DNA of 64,000 nt from Franconibacter helveticus LMG 23732. GTDB taxonomy: Bacteria > Pseudomonadota > Gammaproteobacteria > Enterobacterales > Enterobacteriaceae. Shown here in pieces: positions 31,665 through 42,212 of this stretch (positions within the stretch are counted from its first letter, which is position 1; each line of letters starts with the position of its first letter). Location: positions 140,408 through 204,407 of the forward strand of contig NZ_AWFX01000003.1 in assembly GCF_000463115.2 (NCBI RefSeq), given 5' to 3'. The notes under the pieces were generated by a model. It had not been told where the DNA came from, did no database searches, and saw nothing but the letters and a program-made list of their open reading frames with translations. The translations under genes and the position numbers were made by a program.

Positions 31665-33833
31665 ATGAGTTCCCTTAGCCTTATCCAGCCCGACCGCGAT
31701 CTCTTTTCGTGGCCGCAGTACTGGGCCGCCTGTTTTGGCCCGGCGCCGTTTTTACCCATGTCACGTGAAGAGATGGATCAACTTGGCTGGGACAGCTGCG
31801 ACATTATCCTGGTGACGGGCGACGCCTACGTTGACCATCCGAGCTTCGGCATGGCGATTTGCGGACGCATGCTGGAAGCGCAGGGCTTCCGTGTGGGCAT
31901 CATCGCCCAGCCGGACTGGTCGGGCAAAGAAGACTTTATGCGTCTTGGCAAACCGAACCTGTTCTTCGGCGTCACCGCGGGCAACATGGACTCGATGATC
32001 AACCGCTACACCGCTGACCGCAAGCTGCGCCACGACGACGCCTATACCCCGGATAACGAAGCGGGCAAGCGCCCGGACCGCGCCACGCTGGTGTATACCC
32101 AGCGCTGTAAAGAAGCCTGGCGCGACGTGCCGGTTATCCTCGGCGGCATTGAAGCGAGCCTGCGCCGCACCGCGCATTACGACTACTGGTCCGATACGGT
32201 GCGCCGGTCGGTGCTGGTGGATTCCAAAGCCGACATGCTCATTTTCGGCAATGGCGAACGCCCGCTGGTGGAAGTGGCGCATCGCCTGGCGGCGGGGGAG
32301 GCGGTGAGCGAAATTCGCGACGTGCGCAACACGGCCATTATGCTGAAAGAGGCGCTGCCGGGCTGGGCGGGCGTTGATTCCACGCGCCTTGACACGCCAG
32401 GGCGCATCGACCCCATTCCCCACCCCTATGGCGAAGATTTGCCGTGCGCTGACAAAGGCAAGCCCGCCGTGCAGAAGCAGGAAGCCAAAGCGGTAACCGT
32501 GCAGCCGCCGCGCCCGAAGCCGTGGGAGAAAACCTATGTGTTGCTGCCATCGTTCGAAAAGGTGAAAGCGGACAAAGTGCTCTACGCGCACGCGTCGCGC
32601 ATTCTGCACCATGAAACCAACCCCGGCTGCGCCCGCGCGCTGATGCAAAAGCATGGCGATCGTTATATCTGGATCAACCCGCCCGCTATCCCGCTTTCAA
32701 CCGAAGAGATGGACAGCGTTTTCGCGCTGCCTTACCAGCGCGTGCCGCACCCGGCCTACGGTAAAAAGCGCATCCCGGCGTATGAGATGATTCGCTTCTC
32801 CATTAATATCATGCGCGGCTGTTTCGGCGGCTGTTCGTTCTGCTCTATTACCGAGCACGAAGGGCGAATAATTCAGAGCCGTTCCGAAGAGTCAATCATC
32901 AACGAGATCGAAGCGATTCGCGACACGGTGCCCGGTTTTACCGGCGTGATTTCCGATCTTGGCGGCCCGACGGCGAACATGTATATGCTGCGCTGCAAAT
33001 CGCCGCGCGCGGAGCAAACCTGTCGCCGCCTGTCGTGCGTTTATCCGGATATCTGCCCGCATATGGATACCGATCATACGCCGACGATCAATCTCTACCG
33101 CCGCGCGCGCGATCTGAAGGGCATCAAAAAGATCCTGATCGCCTCCGGCGTGCGTTACGATCTTGCCGTAGAGGATCCGCGCTATGTTAAAGAGCTGGCG
33201 ACCCATCACGTTGGCGGTTATCTGAAGATAGCGCCGGAGCATACCGAAGAAGGCCCGCTGTCTAAAATGATGAAGCCGGGCATGGGCAGCTACGATCGCT
33301 TCAAAGAACTTTTTGATACTTACTCGAAAGAGGCGGGCAAAGAGCAGTATTTGATCCCCTATTTTATCTCCGCGCATCCTGGCACGCGCGATGAAGATAT
33401 GGTGAATCTGGCGCTTTGGCTCAAGCAGCGCCGCTTCCGTCTTGATCAGGTGCAGAACTTCTATCCTTCGCCGCTCGCCAATTCGACCACCATGTATTAC
33501 ACCGGTAAAAACCCGCTCGGGAAAATTGGTTATAAAAGCGAAGAGGTGGTTGTGCCGCGCGGCGATCGCCAGCGTCGTTTACATAAAGCGCTGCTGCGCT
33601 ACCATGACCCGGCCAACTGGCCGCTGATCCGCGAAGCGCTGGAAGCGATGGGCAAAAAACACCTGATTGGTTCGCGCCGCGACTGCCTGGTGCCTGCGCC
33701 CACGCTTGATGAAATGCGCGAGGCGAAGCGCCAGAACCGCAACACCCGGCCTGCGCTGACCAAGCACACGCCGGTTGCGCATCAGCGCCAGCAGCCGGCG
33801 CTGAAAAAAACGCGCCGCGCGAAAGCGCAGTAA
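31665..33833 (+). CDS. ygiQ: YgiQ family radical SAM protein
   Basis: A 722-residue radical SAM protein (UPF0313) of unknown substrate. The 4Fe-4S motif is CFGGCSFCS (CxxxCxxC) near residue 388, preceded by [11 protein letters not shown]. The N-terminal third resembles a cobalamin-binding-type fold ([14 protein letters not shown]). After the barrel comes the family-specific DUF3362 region, ending in a Lys/Arg-rich tail. It is nearly identical in layout to E. coli YgiQ (739). GGAAG lies four bases ahead of the ATG. Confidence 0.95.
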   Translation: MSSLSLIQPDRDLFSWPQYWAACFGPAPFLPMSREEMDQLGWDSCDIILVTGDAYVDHPSFGMAICGRMLEAQGFRVGIIAQPDWSGKEDFMRLGKPNLFFGVTAGNMDSMINRYTADRKLRHDDAYTPDNEAGKRPDRATLVYTQRCKEAWRDVPVILGGIEASLRRTAHYDYWSDTVRRSVLVDSKADMLIFGNGERPLVEVAHRLAAGEAVSEIRDVRNTAIMLKEALPGWAGVDSTRLDTPGRIDPIPHPYGEDLPCADKGKPAVQKQEAKAVTVQPPRPKPWEKTYVLLPSFEKVKADKVLYAHASRILHHETNPGCARALMQKHGDRYIWINPPAIPLSTEEMDSVFALPYQRVPHPAYGKKRIPAYEMIRFSINIMRGCFGGCSFCSITEHEGRIIQSRSEESIINEIEAIRDTVPGFTGVISDLGGPTANMYMLRCKSPRAEQTCRRLSCVYPDICPHMDTDHTPTINLYRRARDLKGIKKILIASGVRYDLAVEDPRYVKELATHHVGGYLKIAPEHTEEGPLSKMMKPGMGSYDRFKELFDTYSKEAGKEQYLIPYFISAHPGTRDEDMVNLALWLKQRRFRLDQVQNFYPSPLANSTTMYYTGKNPLGKIGYKSEEVVVPRGDRQRRLHKALLRYHDPANWPLIREALEAMGKKHLIGSRRDCLVPAPTLDEMREAKRQNRNTRPALTKHTPVAHQRQQPALKKTRRAKAQ

Positions 33834-33835
33834 AA

Positions 33836-33862
33836 GAAACCCCTCTTCGGCGGGGTTTTTGT
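33836..33862. terminator. bidirectional terminator between ygiQ and the DASS gene
   Basis: AACCCC, eight bases, GGGGTT with TTTTTG on the plus side and TTTCTTTTA on the minus side. It serves the converging genes on both strands. Confidence 0.82.
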
Positions 33863-33868
33863 TGGCGA

Positions 33869-35323
33869 TCAGTAAAGTCCGAGCAGTTTCCACCAGGCAA
33901 GGCCGAGCGTCAGAAAAATCGCCTGGTTAAAGAGGCTGATGACAAAACCGGCGCGCCACCAGACGCCGGTCGGCACGTAGCCTGCGCCAAATAAAATCGG
34001 GCCGCGCGCATGGGTGTACTGCGTGAGCGAACAGTAGAGGCTGCTGGTGAAGGCGAGCATCAGCGCCATGGGAGCCGCAGGAATATTCAGGTTCAGCCCC
34101 ACGCCAAGAAACACCGCATAGAGCGCGGCGATCTGGGCGTTGCCGCTTGCAAAAAAGTAGTGCGTATAGAAATAGGCGGCATTGAGCAACAGCAGCACCA
34201 GCACCCAACTGGTGCCCTGCATCATATGGCCGATGCTGTCGCCAATCAGGTTGCCAAACCAGCCTGTAAAACCGAGTTTTTTCAGCTGGTTCGCCATCAT
34301 CAGTAGCGCGGCGAACCAGATAAGCGTATCCCAGGCGCCTTTCTCGCTCTTCACATCTTCCCAGCTTAATACGCCTGAAAGCAGCAGCAGCGACAGCCCG
34401 ACAAACGAGGCGGTGGTCGGGTCCACGCCGAGCTGGCCGCCAAAAATCCACAGCACCAGCAACGTGACGACGGTAGCAAGCATCAACCATTCGCCGCGTT
34501 TCATCGGCCCCATTTGTGAAAGCTCGTTTCGGGCGATGCGCGGCGCGTCCGGCGTGTGTTTGATTTCCGGGCGCGTGAGCCAGTAGACCAGCAGCGGCAC
34601 CGCCGCCAGCGACGCCAGACAGGGAACCAGCGCGGCCAGGAACCAGCCGCCCCAGCTCAGGGACACGCCGGCGTTGGCGGCGAGCTTCACCGCCAGCAGA
34701 TTGCCGGTGTAGCCCGTCATAAACAGCGCAGCGGTCACGTCGTTGACGTTGCCGATGCAGGTGATAAGAAAAGTGCCGATCTTTTTACGCGAATCATCCT
34801 CCGGGCGGGAGTCGAAGCTGCGCGCCAGCGAATCGGCGATGGGATAAATCACGCCGCCGCAGCGGGCGGTATTGCTCGGCATGGCGGGGGAGAGCACCAG
34901 ATCGGCAAAGGCGAGGCCATAAGCCAGCCCCAGCGTACGCTTGCCCAGCAGGCGGATCATCTGTAATGCGATGCGCCTGCCAAGACCGGTTTTGATAAAA
35001 CCGCGGGCAATCATAAACGCCACCACGATAAGCCAGATAAGCGAGCTGTTCAGGTCGCTTAGCGCCGTGGCGATGGCGTCGCTCGCTTTGGTGTCTCCTG
35101 CGGCATAAGTGAGCGCGAAAAGGGTAATGCCGAGGATCCCGACGGCGCCTATCGGCAGCACCCTGGCGACAATAGCCGCAATGGTGCCGACAAAAATAAT
35201 GGCGGAGCGCCAGGCGGGAGCAGTGAGGCCCTGCGGCGGCGTAAGCTGCCAGAGCGCTGCCGCGCAGAGCGTAATAATGATTAACGGCAGCCAGCGTACC
35301 CCTGCCGGTGATGAAGTAGCCAC
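33869..35323 (-). CDS. DASS-family anion:cation (di/tricarboxylate) transporter
   Basis: A 484-residue inner-membrane transporter of the divalent anion:sodium symporter family (CitT/TtdT/YbhI group), with about 12 transmembrane segments. Family motifs are MIARGFIKTGLGRRIAL, SPAMPSNTARCGGVIYPI (the first SNT signature) and, near the C-terminus, SLYCSLTQYTHARGPILFG. A di- or tricarboxylate such as citrate, succinate or tartrate is likely, as antiport or Na+ symport; the sequence does not decide. E. coli has other genes at this place next to ygiQ, so this may be a lineage-specific insertion. Confidence 0.85.
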   Translation of the reverse strand: MATSSPAGVRWLPLIIITLCAAALWQLTPPQGLTAPAWRSAIIFVGTIAAIVARVLPIGAVGILGITLFALTYAAGDTKASDAIATALSDLNSSLIWLIVVAFMIARGFIKTGLGRRIALQMIRLLGKRTLGLAYGLAFADLVLSPAMPSNTARCGGVIYPIADSLARSFDSRPEDDSRKKIGTFLITCIGNVNDVTAALFMTGYTGNLLAVKLAANAGVSLSWGGWFLAALVPCLASLAAVPLLVYWLTRPEIKHTPDAPRIARNELSQMGPMKRGEWLMLATVVTLLVLWIFGGQLGVDPTTASFVGLSLLLLSGVLSWEDVKSEKGAWDTLIWFAALLMMANQLKKLGFTGWFGNLIGDSIGHMMQGTSWVLVLLLLNAAYFYTHYFFASGNAQIAALYAVFLGVGLNLNIPAAPMALMLAFTSSLYCSLTQYTHARGPILFGAGYVPTGVWWRAGFVISLFNQAIFLTLGLAWWKLLGLY

Positions 35324-35592
35324 AATCGTACCCCTATTTATGCAGATTATTGGAAGAGTTCAATCATTCGGCTCTTGAATAAAACCTTTTTAAACAAGAG
35401 GTTACTATTGTGCGCCGTGACCATTGTCGAATACAGATGAATGTTGTGGAGAAAGCGGAGAGTCAGAATTACGCCGGGGAAAGGTAAGCCTGATGGCGTG
35501 CGCCAGGCGAAAGAGATAAGCCTTTCTTCCGATGGTCATTATTTCGCCAGCTTATAGAACTAGAGGTATCTTGAACGGCTGGGGAGGCATCA

Positions 35593-35979
35593 ATGTACCT
35601 TTCATGGTGGTTAATCGTGCCGCTGCTGCTGGCGGTGGTGGTGCTTTTTAAGATGGTTTCCCGGCTGTCGCGGGAGGTGGATAAGCTTGAAGACGCGCTG
35701 GAAGAGAGCAAAGGAAAAGTCGAGCTTTTCCGCCAGTATGCCCATCGTTTTAAGCTGGTTAACCTCAGGATGGCGGCGGGGCTTGCGCAGATAAGAACGC
35801 TTTCGCACAACCTGGCGGGCTGCGACGAAGCGGAAAAAGCGCGATTGTTAAGAGAGATTGACGAGGCGTTAGCGCGGGCGACCGAAGAGGAACCGTTCGT
35901 GGACAGAGAAACGCTGACCCTGCCCGCGACCGAAACGCCAGCCGAACCGAAGTTACAGACGCAGCAGGCGAGTGTTTAA
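35593..35979 (+). CDS. unrecognised single-pass membrane protein with coiled coil
   Basis: I do not recognise this 128-residue protein. An N-terminal transmembrane helix (about residues 5-22, WWLIVPLLLAVVVLF) is followed by a heptad-rich helix (about 24-65), a second helical stretch to about residue 100 and a Thr/Pro/Glu tail. No signal cleavage site is apparent. GGGAGG six bases before the ATG and a strong terminator behind make it a convincing single gene. It converges with dkgA. A role as a small inner-membrane organiser is conceivable but not shown. Confidence 0.68.
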   Translation: MYLSWWLIVPLLLAVVVLFKMVSRLSREVDKLEDALEESKGKVELFRQYAHRFKLVNLRMAAGLAQIRTLSHNLAGCDEAEKARLLREIDEALARATEEEPFVDRETLTLPATETPAEPKLQTQQASV

Positions 35980-35987
35980 GCGGGAAT

Positions 35988-36016
35988 AAAAAAGCGCAGC
36001 CCGGGCTGCGCTTTTT
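35988..36016. terminator. bidirectional terminator (hypothetical gene / dkgA)
   Basis: GCGCAGCCC and GGGCTGCGC form a perfect palindrome flanked by A6 and T5, usable in both directions between converging genes. Confidence 0.9.
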
Positions 36017-36023
36017 GTCGGTT

Positions 36024-36851
36024 TTATCCGCCGAACTGATCCGGGTCCGGACCCAGGCGCGTGCCTTTATCCAGCTTCGCGATCTCGCCCAGCTCGTCTT
36101 TATCAAGACGGAAATCCCAGACGTTGAAGTTTTCCACAATGCGCGACGGCGTTACCGATTTCGGGATAACCACCAGCCCGCTGTCGAGGTGCCAGCGAAT
36201 GACAATCTGCGCCGGGGTTTTGCCATATTTATCCGCCAGTTCACGGATCACTTTTTGGTCGAAGACCCCTTCGCCGCCCTGCGCCAGCGGGCTCCAGGAC
36301 TCGGTCTGGATCTTGTGCGTGGCGTTCCAGGCATGGAGCTGGCGCTGTTGCAGCAGCGGGTGCAGCTCAATCTGATTGATAACCGGCGTGACGCCCGTTT
36401 CATCAATAATGCGCTGAAGATGGTTCACCTGGAAATTACAGACGCCGATGCTCTTCACCAGCCCCTGCTTTTGCAGCTCAATCATGCCTTGCCAGGCTTC
36501 CACGTAATGGTCGATGGCAGGAACGGGCCAGTGCATCAGATAAAGATCCACATAGTCGAGCTGGAGTTTTTCAAGGCTCTCCTCAAGCGCCTGTTGAGGA
36601 CGTTGCTGATCGTCATTCCACAGTTTGGTGGTGATGAACAACTCGTCGCGCGGAACGCCTGCGCTTTTTAACGCTTTGCCAACGCCCTCTTCGTTTTTAT
36701 AGGCCGCTGCGGTATCGATGGAGCGATACCCCACCTCCAGCGCCTTGTGAATGGCGTTCACCACTTCCTCGTTGCCCGCTTTCCAGACGCCGAGGCCGAG
36801 CTGGGGCATGATAGTGCCGTCGTGCAGCTTGATTACGGTTGGATTTGCCAT
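36024..36851 (-). CDS. dkgA: 2,5-diketo-D-gluconate reductase A / methylglyoxal reductase
   Basis: A 275-residue aldo-keto reductase equal in length to E. coli DkgA. It reduces 2,5-diketo-D-gluconate to 2-keto-L-gulonate and also methylglyoxal and other aldehydes with NADPH. The catalytic tetrad is visible: Asp and Tyr in DTAAAYKNEEGVG, Lys in TTKLWND and His in LMHWPVP. The NADPH motif IPKSVTPSRI is near the C-terminus. The start at 36851 has AAGGAG upstream. It lies downstream of yqhD on the same strand; in E. coli the pair is induced by aldehydes through YqhC. Confidence 0.95.
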   Translation of the reverse strand: MANPTVIKLHDGTIMPQLGLGVWKAGNEEVVNAIHKALEVGYRSIDTAAAYKNEEGVGKALKSAGVPRDELFITTKLWNDDQQRPQQALEESLEKLQLDYVDLYLMHWPVPAIDHYVEAWQGMIELQKQGLVKSIGVCNFQVNHLQRIIDETGVTPVINQIELHPLLQQRQLHAWNATHKIQTESWSPLAQGGEGVFDQKVIRELADKYGKTPAQIVIRWHLDSGLVVIPKSVTPSRIVENFNVWDFRLDKDELGEIAKLDKGTRLGPDPDQFGG

Positions 36852-36874
36852 GCATGTCTCCTTCTGAGCTAACA

Positions 36875-36893
36875 CGCCGGGGAAACCCCGGCG
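36875..36893 (-). terminator. hairpin between yqhD and dkgA
   Basis: CGCCGGGG, three bases, CCCCGGCG. There is no uridine run, so it is more likely an RNA-stabilising or REP-type hairpin than a full terminator. Confidence 0.5.
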
Positions 36894-36955
36894 AAAGTCA
36901 CGTGAGATTAAGTCTGGACGAAATAGTCAAAAACGAAAGGCCGGAGACAAAAAGC

Positions 36956-38119
36956 TTAACGCGCCGCCTCGTAAATGCGGCGGCTGACATCAAGCGTAAT
37001 GTCCTTATGCTCGCCAAGCTGAGTCATGCCGTGTTCTTCAAGTTTGGCAAGCAGCGCCGGGATGGTGCTGCCGTCAAGGCCGTAAGCGGAAAGGCGGGTC
37101 GGCGCGCCCATTTGTTCGAAGAAATCGCGCGTGGCCTGGATGGCGGCCTCGATACGCGCATCGCTGCTGCCTTCGCGGATATTCCAGACGCGCTCCGCGT
37201 ACTGCAACAGCTTCTCACGCTTCTGCTCGCGCTTTTCGTTGAGCAAATTCGGCAGCACGATGGCGAGCGTCTGCGCGTGGTCAAGGCCGTGCAGGGCGGT
37301 CAGCTCATGGCCGAGCATATGGGTCGCCCAGTCCTGCGGCACGCCCGCGCCAATCAGGCCGTTCAGCGCCATGGTCGCCGCCCACATCACGTTGGCGCGT
37401 ACATCATAGTTTTCCGGCTCTTTCAGCGCCTTCGGGCCTTCTTCGATCAGAGTCAGCAGCAGCCCTTCAGCGAAACGATCCTGCACGCTGGCGTTAACCG
37501 GGTAAGTCAGGTATTGCTCGATGGTGTGAACAAAAGCGTCCACTACGCCATTCGCCACCTGGCGCGGCGGCAGAGTATAGGTGTAAACCGGGTCGAGTAT
37601 GGCGAAAACCGGCTGTACGAAAGGCGATCTAAACGCCTGTTTATCGCCGGTGGCGCGACGGGAGATAACCGCGCCCTGGTTGGACTCAGAACCGGTGGCG
37701 GGCAGCGTTAACACGGAACCCATCGGCACGGCGGCTTTGATGTCGCGACCACCCGTTTGCAGGATATGCCAGGGGTCGATTTCTGCCGGATAGTGCGCTG
37801 CCGCCGCAATAAACTTGGTGCCATCGAGTACCGAGCCGCCGCCGACCGCCAGCAAAAATGTCACGTTCTCTTTACGCACCACCTCAACGGCTTTCATCAG
37901 CGTTTCACAGGTCGGGTTTGGCTCAATGCCGCCGAACTCCAGCACGTCCATCCCTTCCAGCGCCTGGTAAACCTGATCCAGCACACCGGTTTTTTTCACG
38001 CTGCCGCCGCCGTAAGTCACCAGCACGCGGCTGCCAGCCGGGATCTGCTCGCGCAGGTCGGCAATGGCGTTTTTGCCAAACAAAATGCGGGTAGGCGTAT
38101 GGAGATTAAAATTATTCAT
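36956..38119 (-). CDS. yqhD: NADPH-dependent aldehyde reductase YqhD
   Basis: Iron-type alcohol dehydrogenase of 387 residues, the same as in E. coli, that reduces short aldehydes including lipid-peroxidation products and furfural. NADPH binding is at VLVTYGGGSVKKTG and AVGGGSVLDGTKF. The metal ligands fall in VVDAFVHTIEQYL (Asp and His) and GHELTALHGLDHAQTL (His). It is divergent from its regulator yqhC across about 190 bases and precedes dkgA. Confidence 0.96.
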   Translation of the reverse strand: MNNFNLHTPTRILFGKNAIADLREQIPAGSRVLVTYGGGSVKKTGVLDQVYQALEGMDVLEFGGIEPNPTCETLMKAVEVVRKENVTFLLAVGGGSVLDGTKFIAAAAHYPAEIDPWHILQTGGRDIKAAVPMGSVLTLPATGSESNQGAVISRRATGDKQAFRSPFVQPVFAILDPVYTYTLPPRQVANGVVDAFVHTIEQYLTYPVNASVQDRFAEGLLLTLIEEGPKALKEPENYDVRANVMWAATMALNGLIGAGVPQDWATHMLGHELTALHGLDHAQTLAIVLPNLLNEKREQKREKLLQYAERVWNIREGSSDARIEAAIQATRDFFEQMGAPTRLSAYGLDGSTIPALLAKLEEHGMTQLGEHKDITLDVSRRIYEAAR

Positions 38120-38312
38120 TATCAGATGCCCTCTTAACAGATAAAACGTGGCGGCCCGGGGCTGCCTGCTGGCGAGTATTGTCCGCCCGGGCAGACGAAA
38201 GGCTCAATGCTCATTCCTGCCTTTGTCTTGCCTGTTTCTCCATGCAGCTGGAGAAAACGACGCTTTTTAAGCACACTGTCAGTGCTGAAAAAGTTAAGCG
38301 GAGCAGCGTGAA

Positions 38313-39227
38313 ATGCATCGTCAGGCTATCTGCCAGCAGCTGGCAGAAAAAATTAAGTTATTGAAGATGAATGGAGAAATTCCGGAAGGGCTAACGGAGG
38401 AGGTGCGGTTACTCTACGGCACTGAGCCTTATCCGCGCACGCCGGTGATGTACCAGCCGGGGATAATAATTCTCTTTTCCGGGCACAAAACGGGCTATCT
38501 CAACGATCGCGTTTTTCGCTATGACGCGAACGAATACCTGTTGCTGACGGTGCCGCTGCCTTTTGAATGCGAAACGTTCGCCACGCCGCAAGCGCCGCTG
38601 GCTGGCCTGCGTATTAATGTCGATCTGCTGCAATTGCAGGAACTGGTGATGGAAATTGGCGAGGATGAGCGCTTTCGCCCGGCTACGTCGTCAAGCGGCA
38701 TTAATTCCGCCACGCTTTCTGAAGAGATCCTCTGCGCCGCCGAGCGGCTGCTTGACGTGCTGGAGCGGCCGCTGGATGCGCGCATCCTTGGCAAGCACAT
38801 CATCCGGGAAATCCTTTACCACGTGCTGATGGGGCCGCGCGGCGGCGCGCTGCTGGCGCTGGTGAGCCGCCAGACGCACTTTAGCCTGATAAGCCGCGTG
38901 CTGCGGCGCATTGAATCGCAGTACACCGAAACGCTTTCAGTGGATCAACTGGCGGCGGAAGCGAACATGAGCGTGTCGGCCTTTCACCATAACTTCAAGG
39001 CGGTGACCAGCACTTCGCCATTGCAGTACATCAAAACTTTCCGGCTGCATAAGGCGCGGATGTTAATGCTGCACGACGGCATGAAGGCGAGCGCGGCGGC
39101 GCTGCGGGTGGGCTATGAAAGCGCCTCGCAGTTCAGCCGGGAGTTTAAACGCTATTTTGGCGTAACGCCGGGGGAAGATGTCGCGCGGATGCGCCTTTCG
39201 TCGGGGCTGGAGATGCAGCCCCGTTAA
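38313..39227 (+). CDS. yqhC: AraC-family activator YqhC
   Basis: A 304-residue regulator that in E. coli senses aldehydes and activates yqhD-dkgA. The N-terminal cupin-like AraC_N domain covers about residues 30-150, and the C-terminal double helix-turn-helix includes [20 protein letters not shown] and [22 protein letters not shown] lies nine bases before the ATG. Divergent placement from yqhD is conserved with E. coli. The start is less certain than in neighbouring genes because family N-termini vary. Confidence 0.9.
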   Translation: MHRQAICQQLAEKIKLLKMNGEIPEGLTEEVRLLYGTEPYPRTPVMYQPGIIILFSGHKTGYLNDRVFRYDANEYLLLTVPLPFECETFATPQAPLAGLRINVDLLQLQELVMEIGEDERFRPATSSSGINSATLSEEILCAAERLLDVLERPLDARILGKHIIREILYHVLMGPRGGALLALVSRQTHFSLISRVLRRIESQYTETLSVDQLAAEANMSVSAFHHNFKAVTSTSPLQYIKTFRLHKARMLMLHDGMKASAAALRVGYESASQFSREFKRYFGVTPGEDVARMRLSSGLEMQPR

Positions 39228-39232
39228 GCGTT

Positions 39233-39254
39233 GCCCCGCAGGGTATTGCGGGGC
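39233..39254. terminator. hairpin between converging yqhC and yghB
   Basis: GCCCCGCA, six bases, TGCGGGGC. A stable stem without a T-run, placed between the two converging stop codons. Confidence 0.5.
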
Positions 39255-39261
39255 GGGAACC

Positions 39262-39915
39262 TCAGGCAGCGCGTTTTTTCAGCACCACAATCACGGCGCT
39301 AAGCAGGCCCACGACCAGCAGCACGACAGGCAGAACCATCAGAAATGTCATCACCTGGTCTTCATGGCGCTTCACGAACGGGATCATGCTCAGGGCGTAG
39401 CCGAGACTTGTCACCACGCCAACCCACAGCAGGGCGCTCAGCCAGTTAAAAAACTGAAAGCGACGGTTAGAGAGCCCGGAAATGCCCGCCATGGTGGGCA
39501 GCAGAGTGCGTACAAAGGCGAGGAAGCGCCCAACCAGCAGCGCCAGCAGACCGTGGCGATCGAACATGCAGGTCGCCCGCTGGTGGTATTTTTGCGGCAG
39601 TTGCGCCAGCCAGCCCTTCACCAGGCGCGTATTGCCAAGCCAGCGTCCCTGTATATAGCTCAGCCAGCAACCGAGGCTCGCGGCGGAAGTGAGGATAATC
39701 ATGGTCGGCACAAAGTCCATTACGCCTTTAGCGACCATGGCGCCCGCAAGCAGCAGCAGGCTGTCGCCCGGCAGGAAAGAGGCCGGCAGCAGGCCGTTTT
39801 CCAGAAACAGCGTCGCAAACATCACAAACCAGACGACGCCGACAATATGCGGGTCCGCCAGCGCGGCGAAGTCGTGTTGCCAGAGCGCAGCGATAATATT
39901 TTGTATAACAGCCAT
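39262..39915 (-). CDS. yghB: DedA-family inner membrane protein YghB
   Basis: A 217-residue DedA protein (E. coli 219). E. coli YghB works redundantly with YqjA in membrane homeostasis, cell division and drug resistance, probably as a proton-dependent transporter or lipid scramblase-like protein. Typical motifs are [20 protein letters not shown] and [18 protein letters not shown], with the conserved Glu, Asp and Arg residues of the family. Four or more transmembrane segments are present. It lies between yqhC and metC, as in E. coli. Confidence 0.94.
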   Translation of the reverse strand: MAVIQNIIAALWQHDFAALADPHIVGVVWFVMFATLFLENGLLPASFLPGDSLLLLAGAMVAKGVMDFVPTMIILTSAASLGCWLSYIQGRWLGNTRLVKGWLAQLPQKYHQRATCMFDRHGLLALLVGRFLAFVRTLLPTMAGISGLSNRRFQFFNWLSALLWVGVVTSLGYALSMIPFVKRHEDQVMTFLMVLPVVLLVVGLLSAVIVVLKKRAA

Positions 39916-40040
39916 GAATAATCCTGTGGAACAGCCTGTGTAGACTTATTGTAATCGCAAACGCCCGCAACATCTTGATGCAGGCGTAGTAAACGCCGGG
40001 ATTTCTGTCAGCCTGGGTGTCCACATTATATTAAGGAATG

Positions 40041-41228
40041 TTATGCAATGCGCTGGAAACCTGCTTCGAGATCGGCAATGAGATCGCCGACGTTCTCCAG
40101 ACCGATGTGCACCCGCACCAGCGTGCCGGTGAAATCCACGCCGCCGGCCGGGCGTAGCGCGGCTATCTCTTCGGGCTGGTTCGCCAGAATAAGCGATTCA
40201 TAGCCTCCCCAGGAATAGGCCATACTGAAATAGTGGAAATTGTCGAGGTAGCTCGCAAATTCCGCCTCGCTCAGGCGCTTTTTCAGAATGAATGAGAAAA
40301 GCCCGCTGCTGCCGGTGAAGTCCCGTTTCCAGAACTCATGCCCTTTGCTGCCGGGCAGGGCAGGGTGATTAACACGCGCTACCTGCGGATGCTGCGAGAG
40401 CCATTCGGCAATTTTCAGGCTGCTTTCTTCATGCTGGCGCAGGCGTACGCCCAGCGTGCGTAAACCGCGACTGGTCATATAGGCGGTATCGGCATCAAGC
40501 ATCTGACCCATCAGGTAAGCATTTTCCCTGAGTTGCGCCCAGCAGCGTTCGTTGGCGACCGCCGTGCCCACCATGGCGTCGGAATGGCCAATCAGATATT
40601 TCGTGCCCGCCTGAATGGAGATGTCCACGCCGAAATCGAGCGCGCGAAACAAAATGCCCGCCGCCCAGGTGTTATCGATCATGATAATGGCGTGCGGCGC
40701 CACGCGACGCACGGCTTCCACAATGGCGGGCACGTCGTGCACTTCCATGGTGATGGAGCCAGGGGATTCCAGAAACACCACGCGGGTGTTGGGCTGTATC
40801 AGGGTCGCGATATCCGCGCCAATAAGCGGGTCGAACCAGCTGGTAGTCACCCCGAGTTTACCCAGAATTTTTGTGCAGAAATCCTGGGTCGGTTCGTAGG
40901 CGCTGTTGGTCAGCAGAACATGGTCGCCCTGTTCGACAAAAGCGAGGAGGGTGTTGGCGACGGCTGCCGCGCCGCAGGGGAAAAGGGCGCAGCCTGCGCC
41001 GCCTTCCAGTTCGCACATCGCTTCCTGCAAGGAAAAGTGGGTGAGGGTGCCGCGTCGGCCATAGAAAAGCTCGCCCTTCGCCCGGTTCGCGGTCGCCTGT
41101 TTTTTCGCTTCCACGCTTTCAAACACCAGCGAAGAGGCGCGCTGAATAATGCTGTTAACCGATCCCTGCGTGTAACGTTTATTGCGCCCCGCGTTCACAA
41201 GCGTCGTCTCGATGTGCTTTTCTGTCAT
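40041..41228 (-). CDS. metC: cystathionine beta-lyase
   Basis: PLP enzyme of methionine synthesis splitting cystathionine to homocysteine, pyruvate and ammonia. It has 395 residues, as in E. coli. The PLP lysine lies in [14 protein letters not shown], the cofactor Asp in [12 protein letters not shown], and the phosphate-binding Tyr/Arg in [12 protein letters not shown] reading frame open for 30 more codons upstream crosses the MetJ operator, so the ATG at 41228 (AGGA eight bases ahead, matching E. coli) is chosen. It is divergent from exbB. Confidence 0.95.
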   Translation of the reverse strand: MTEKHIETTLVNAGRNKRYTQGSVNSIIQRASSLVFESVEAKKQATANRAKGELFYGRRGTLTHFSLQEAMCELEGGAGCALFPCGAAAVANTLLAFVEQGDHVLLTNSAYEPTQDFCTKILGKLGVTTSWFDPLIGADIATLIQPNTRVVFLESPGSITMEVHDVPAIVEAVRRVAPHAIIMIDNTWAAGILFRALDFGVDISIQAGTKYLIGHSDAMVGTAVANERCWAQLRENAYLMGQMLDADTAYMTSRGLRTLGVRLRQHEESSLKIAEWLSQHPQVARVNHPALPGSKGHEFWKRDFTGSSGLFSFILKKRLSEAEFASYLDNFHYFSMAYSWGGYESLILANQPEEIAALRPAGGVDFTGTLVRVHIGLENVGDLIADLEAGFQRIA

Positions 41229-41244
41229 CTGGCTTATCCTGTTT

Positions 41245-41268
41245 GTACGTCTGGATGTCTGGACATAC
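41245..41268. promoter_or_regulatory. MetJ operator (three tandem met boxes)
   Basis: GTACGTCT, GGATGTCT and GGACATAC in direct succession, matching the 8-base AGACGTCT met box at six, six and about five positions. The tract is 17-40 bases upstream of the metC start, as expected for methionine repression. Confidence 0.78.
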
Positions 41269-41394
41269 GTTAACACGGTTCTTTGCCGCTGGTGCGCCCG
41301 GCAATAAAAAAAGCGCAAAAATCGCCGCCCGGCCCGCTTTACTGCGTAAGCGCAAAGAAATTTTTACTGTGCCAGGGCATTCTGTAAATACTAA

Positions 41395-41409
41395 TGAGAA
41401 CTACTATCA
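41395..41409. promoter_or_regulatory. candidate Fur box of exbBD
   Basis: TGAGAACTACTATCA agrees with the 7-1-7 Fur motif TGATAATNATTATCA at 11 of its 14 defined positions and lies 63 bases before exbB, an iron-regulated operon in E. coli. Confidence 0.65.
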
Positions 41410-41471
41410 ATTCGGCGTCGTTTTGGTATTATTACGACAGTTTTGATGTTTTTTCGTCCTGGAGATGAAGA

Positions 41472-42206
41472 GTGGGAAATAATTTGATGCAGACGGATCT
41501 TTCCGTCTGGGGTATGTATCATCACGCCGACATCGTGGTAAAGATTGTGATGATTGGCCTGATCCTGGCGTCAGTGATCACCTGGGCTATCTTCTTTAGC
41601 AAAAGCGCCGAGCTGTTAAGTCAGAAGCGCCGTCTGAAGCGCGAGCAGCAAGAGCTCGCTTCTGCCCGCTCCCTGAGCGAAGCGCAGGAAAAGGCCGCAT
41701 CTTTCCATAAGAAAAGCCTCAGCCAGCAGCTGATTAACGAAGCGCAAAACGAGCTGGAGCTTTCCGCAGGCAGCGAAGATAACGAAGGCATTAAAGAGCG
41801 TACCGGTTTTCGCCTTGAGCGCCGCGTCGCGGCTGTCGGGCGTCATATGGGCCGCGGCAACGGTTATCTCGCCACCATCGGCGCCATCTCCCCGTTCGTG
41901 GGTCTTTTCGGCACCGTGTGGGGCATCATGAACAGCTTTATCGGCATCGCCCAGACGCAAACCACCAACCTTGCCGTGGTAGCGCCAGGCATCGCCGAAG
42001 CGCTGCTCGCCACCGCGATTGGCCTGGTCGCCGCAATCCCGGCGGTGGTGATTTACAACATTTTCGCCCGTATGATTGGCAGCTATAAAGCCACGCTTGG
42101 CGACGTTGCCGCGCAGGTGCTGCTGCTGCAAAGCCGCGACCTGGACTTAGCCGCCAGTTCACAGGCTCATCCGGTGCGTCCGGCCCAGAAACTGCGTGTA
42201 GGTTAA
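41472..42206 (+). CDS. exbB: TonB-system proton channel ExbB
   Basis: A 244-residue inner-membrane protein, the same length as in E. coli, forming the pentameric channel that powers TonB with ExbD. Three transmembrane helices are visible (about 16-40, 130-155 and 165-195), with the channel motif [20 protein letters not shown] and the third-helix Glu in [20 protein letters not shown]. The start is GTG at 41472 (GGAG seven bases before), giving the E. coli N-terminus [16 protein letters not shown]. It precedes exbD by six bases. Confidence 0.96.
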   Translation: MGNNLMQTDLSVWGMYHHADIVVKIVMIGLILASVITWAIFFSKSAELLSQKRRLKREQQELASARSLSEAQEKAASFHKKSLSQQLINEAQNELELSAGSEDNEGIKERTGFRLERRVAAVGRHMGRGNGYLATIGAISPFVGLFGTVWGIMNSFIGIAQTQTTNLAVVAPGIAEALLATAIGLVAAIPAVVIYNIFARMIGSYKATLGDVAAQVLLLQSRDLDLAASSQAHPVRPAQKLRVG

Positions 42207-42212
42207 TGCCCC

